From: JBGRQA01 sp041725895
GTDB lineage: Bacteria > Bacteroidota > Bacteroidia > Bacteroidales > Marinifilaceae
Length of the DNA: 64,000 nucleotides
Assembly: GCA_041725895.1 (NCBI GenBank)
Contig: JBGRQA010000001.1
Location: 307,079 to 371,078 of the forward strand
Direction of reading: 5' to 3'
Part shown: piece by piece, positions 62,205 to 64,000 of the stretch
Position numbering within the stretch: position 1 is the stretch's first letter
How the letters are laid out: every line of letters begins with the position of its first letter
Translations under genes and position numbers: made by a program
The notes under the pieces: model-generated
The model's input: the letters and a program-made list of their open reading frames with translations, nothing else
What the model was told of the DNA's origin: nothing
Databases searched by the model: none

Positions 62205-62816
62205 TTACAATAGCAGTTCTCCTATCCCCGGGCGAATTACTTCCACATAATCAGTGGTACAGTCAACAATGGTAGAGGCTTCGTTGTTTCCATATCCTCC
62301 GTCGATCACCAAGTCCACTTGTTTTTTGAATTTTTCGTGGATCAATTCCGGATCGGTAGTGTATTCAAGTACTTCGTCTTCGTCCCGAATGGAAGTTGTC
62401 ATGATAGGATTGCCCAGCTCTTCAACAATACCAAGTGGAACGTAATGGTCCGGGATGCGGATTCCAATGGTTTTTTTCTTGTTCTTGAAATATTTGGGAA
62501 CATTGCTGCTCGCGTGTAGGATGAAAGTGAATGGCCCGGGCAGGTTTTTCTTCATTATTTTGAAGGTGGGATTGTCAATTTTTGCATACTCCGAAAGGTG
62601 ACTCAGGCTATCGCAAATGATCGAGAAATTGGCCTTTTCAATCTTCACACCTTTTATTTGGGCAACTTTTTGTACCGCTTTAGCATTGGTGATATCACAG
62701 CCCAAACCGTAAACAGTGTCGGTAGGGTAAATAATTACACCTCCATTTCGCAGAACTTCAGCTATTTTACGTAGTTCTTTGTGGTTCGGATTGTCTTGAT
62801 ACAATTTGAGAAGCAT
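62205..62816 (-). CDS. YciO/YrdC/Sua5-family protein
   Basis: A 203-residue protein of the superfamily that includes threonylcarbamoyl-AMP synthases (tRNA t6A pathway). The N-terminal nucleotide-binding part GGVIIYPTDTVYGLGCDI (25-42) is well conserved, followed by IKGVKIEKANFSIICDSLSHLSEYA, GPFTFIL and KKTIGIRIPDH. The middle resembles E. coli YciO more than TsaC (NF-S-I/L-C-DLS instead of KRP-PL). YciO-type members have been less clearly tied to t6A, so the activity is uncertain. The C-terminus ends REG/IRPGIGELLL-like. Monocistronic, between the TonB receptor and the transaldolase. Confidence 0.9.
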   Translation of the reverse strand: MLLKLYQDNPNHKELRKIAEVLRNGGVIIYPTDTVYGLGCDITNAKAVQKVAQIKGVKIEKANFSIICDSLSHLSEYAKIDNPTFKIMKKNLPGPFTFILHASSNVPKYFKNKKKTIGIRIPDHYVPLGIVEELGNPIMTTSIRDEDEVLEYTTDPELIHEKFKKQVDLVIDGGYGNNEASTIVDCTTDYVEVIRPGIGELLL

Positions 62817-62836
62817 GACCTTGAATTTGTTTTAGC

Positions 62837-62865
62837 TAAAGATAAAGTTTTTCTATTTAAACAAA
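62837..62865 (-). promoter_or_regulatory. Candidate promoter of the YciO-family gene
   Basis: On the minus strand TTTG, 17 bp, then TATCTTTA (one mismatch to TAnnTTTG), about 20 bp before the start at 62816. Confidence 0.45.
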
Positions 62866-62978
62866 TTGATGAACGGGATATTTTTATGAAATCATCAGAA
62901 TGATAATGAGGCCAGAGAGGGGATATGCATTCCGTAAACTAGGGGAGTAGGAAGAAGCAGGGCTTAACAGGGAATAAA

Positions 62979-63012
62979 AAAAGGTTGAACTTCTTAAGAA
63001 ATTCAACCTTTT
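62979..63012 (-). terminator. Transaldolase terminator
   Basis: Eleven-base-pair stem AAAAGGTTGAA / TTCAACCTTTT, 12-nt loop, followed leftward by a T-run, 19 bp past the stop. Confidence 0.9.
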
Positions 63013-63030
63013 CAAGATGAGTTATATTTA

Positions 63031-63687
63031 CTATCCGTTTACTTTTTTGTAGTCGGCAAGAAATTTTTCAAGACCGGTATCAGTTAAAGGGTGCTTCAAC
63101 AAACCTTCGATAGCATTCAAAGGACAGGTTGCTACATCAGCACCGGCTTCCATACACTGTACAATGTGCATAGTGTGACGAATGGAAGCGGCCAGCACCT
63201 CGGTTTCGAAACCATAGTAGTTGTACATTTCTGCAATTTGGCGTATCAAATCCACACCATCGGTAGAGATGTCATCCAAACGACCTACAAATGGTGAAAC
63301 ATAGGTTGCTCCTGCTTTTGCAGCCAACAGGGCTTGTCCTACAGAGAAAACAAGAGTGCAGTTGGTGCGAATTCCTTTCGAAGAAAAGTATTTGATTGCT
63401 TTGATTCCCTCCTTAATGCATGGAACCTTAACTACAATCTGAGGATGAAGGGCCGCCAGTTTTTCCCCTTCTGCGATCATGCCTTCGTAGTTGGTTGAAA
63501 TAACCTCAGCACTAACATCACCATCTACAATGTTGCAAATATCAACGTAGTGGTTGTTGATGTTGTCTTCACCTTTGATTCCTTCTTTCGCCATCAGGGA
63601 TGGATTTGTAGTAACGCCGTCCAATACCCCTAAATCCTGTGCTTCCTTAATCTGATCCAGATTAGCTGTGTCGATAAAAAACTTCAT
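63031..63687 (-). CDS. Small transaldolase (TalC/FSA-like)
   Basis: Class I aldolase-fold enzyme of 218 residues, the short form of transaldolase acting in the non-oxidative pentose phosphate pathway. It starts MKFFIDTANLDQIKEA, followed by VTTNPSLMAKEG. The Schiff-base lysine is K87 in IVVKVPC, and TLVFSVGQALLAAKAGATYVSPFVGRLDD completes the signature. Members of this family may be transaldolases or fructose-6-phosphate aldolases; with rpe in the window, transaldolase is more likely but unproven. Single-gene unit with both promoter and terminator identified. Confidence 0.95.
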   Translation of the reverse strand: MKFFIDTANLDQIKEAQDLGVLDGVTTNPSLMAKEGIKGEDNINNHYVDICNIVDGDVSAEVISTNYEGMIAEGEKLAALHPQIVVKVPCIKEGIKAIKYFSSKGIRTNCTLVFSVGQALLAAKAGATYVSPFVGRLDDISTDGVDLIRQIAEMYNYYGFETEVLAASIRHTMHIVQCMEAGADVATCPLNAIEGLLKHPLTDTGLEKFLADYKKVNG

Positions 63688-63727
63688 TGTAAATTAATAA
63701 GAGTTGTGTTTTCAATATTTATAGGGG

Positions 63728-63758
63728 CGAAATTACATTAATTCTCATGAAGTGCAAA
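63728..63758 (-). promoter_or_regulatory. Transaldolase promoter
   Basis: On the minus strand TTTG, 19 bp, TAATTTCG (one mismatch to TAnnTTTG), about 40 bp before the start. Good fit to the Bacteroidota consensus. Confidence 0.55.
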
Positions 63759-63889
63759 TAAAATGCATACGTTTGCGAAAAATCTAGTATTTATCAATAA
63801 TAGACAGGTTCCCGGTATGCCTTGTTTAATGAGCCTGAATCTTTCTGAGTAGAACGAATTTAGAAGTAGGGGAAAGGATGGGAAAAGAA

Positions 63890-63919
63890 AAAAGGATTGA
63901 AGCGAACTTCAATCCTTTT
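63890..63919 (-). terminator. tRNA-Thr terminator
   Basis: Thirteen-base-pair stem AAAAGGATTGAAG / CTTCAATCCTTTT with a CGAA loop, followed leftward by a T-rich tract. Its right arm touches the last base of the tRNA CCA end. Confidence 0.88.
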
Positions 63920-63995
63920 GGAGCCGATAGAGGGACTCGAACCCACGACCTGCTGATTACAAATCAGCTGCTCTAGCCAACTGAGCTATATCGGC
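63919..63995 (-). tRNA. tRNA-Thr (anticodon UGU)
   Basis: On the minus strand: acceptor GCCGATA / TATCGGC, discriminator T with encoded CCA, D-arm AGCTCAGTTGGCTAGAGC, anticodon stem GCTGA / TCAGC with loop TTTGTAA (anticodon TGT), and T-arm GTGGG-TTCGAGT-CCCTC-like. All four arms fold. Reads ACA codons. Confidence 0.97.
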
Positions 63996-64000
63996 ATTGC

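Overview
The window reads as a chromosomal segment of an anaerobic or facultatively anaerobic, probably marine, member of the Bacteroidota (Bacteroidales/Marinilabiliales-like; the rank below phylum is inference). Supporting signs are a short primary sigma factor of the Bacteroidota type, a Rho factor with a long charged insertion, a tmRNA tag GENNYALAA, a type IX secretion sorting domain, TonB/FecR/ECF-sigma modules, promoters of the TTTG / TAnnTTTG class with few Shine-Dalgarno sites, and pyruvate:ferredoxin oxidoreductase plus pyruvate phosphate dikinase. No rRNA, CRISPR array, integrase or insertion sequence was found.

Region 1 (1-21475) is a glycosaminoglycan utilisation locus. A leftward set (6743 to 1) holds an AC-type PL8 lyase, a GH88 unsaturated glucuronyl hydrolase lipoprotein and an ABC-type PL8 lyase cut by the window edge. 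A rightward set (7386 to 21241) holds a DUF6250-like lipoprotein, a PL6 chondroitinase-B-like lyase, a heparinase II/III-fold lyase, two tandem ABC-type PL8 lyases (the second with extra domains and a type IX sorting signal) and a sulfatase. Together they fit cleavage of chondroitin/dermatan sulfate and perhaps hyaluronan: lyases cut the chain, the sulfatase removes sulfate, and GH88 splits unsaturated disaccharides. No SusC/SusD pair or dedicated regulator lies in the window.

Region 2 (21475-30110) starts with a 21-bp-period repeat array, then an M64 peptidase and a cell-surface signalling cluster: two leftward lipoproteins (one DUF4382, one with four YP-type repeats) facing an ECF sigma factor, a FecR anti-sigma factor and a TonB-dependent receptor whose reading frame is broken near its 3' end.

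Region 3 (30118-52275) is mostly housekeeping: tmRNA, an alanine/saccharopine-dehydrogenase-like enzyme, rpe, rpoD, rho, an AAA ATPase, nifJ, a cupredoxin-like lipoprotein, two MacB/FtsX-like permeases, a dihydroorotate-dehydrogenase-like protein, ppdK, ruvX and def. nifJ and ppdK have codon use typical of very highly expressed genes.

Region 4 (52445-64000) has a ComEC-like protein, a trkA-trkH-trkH potassium uptake cluster, a TonB-dependent receptor, a YciO-family protein, a small transaldolase and tRNA-Thr(UGU). Most transcription units end in clear hairpin terminators, several shared by convergent genes.

No convincing wholly new system was seen. The items most worth a second look are the lyase-rich locus with its T9SS-exported PL8, the 21-bp array, the frameshifted receptor with its sigma/YP-repeat neighbourhood, and an AC-type PL8 with an altered arginine site.
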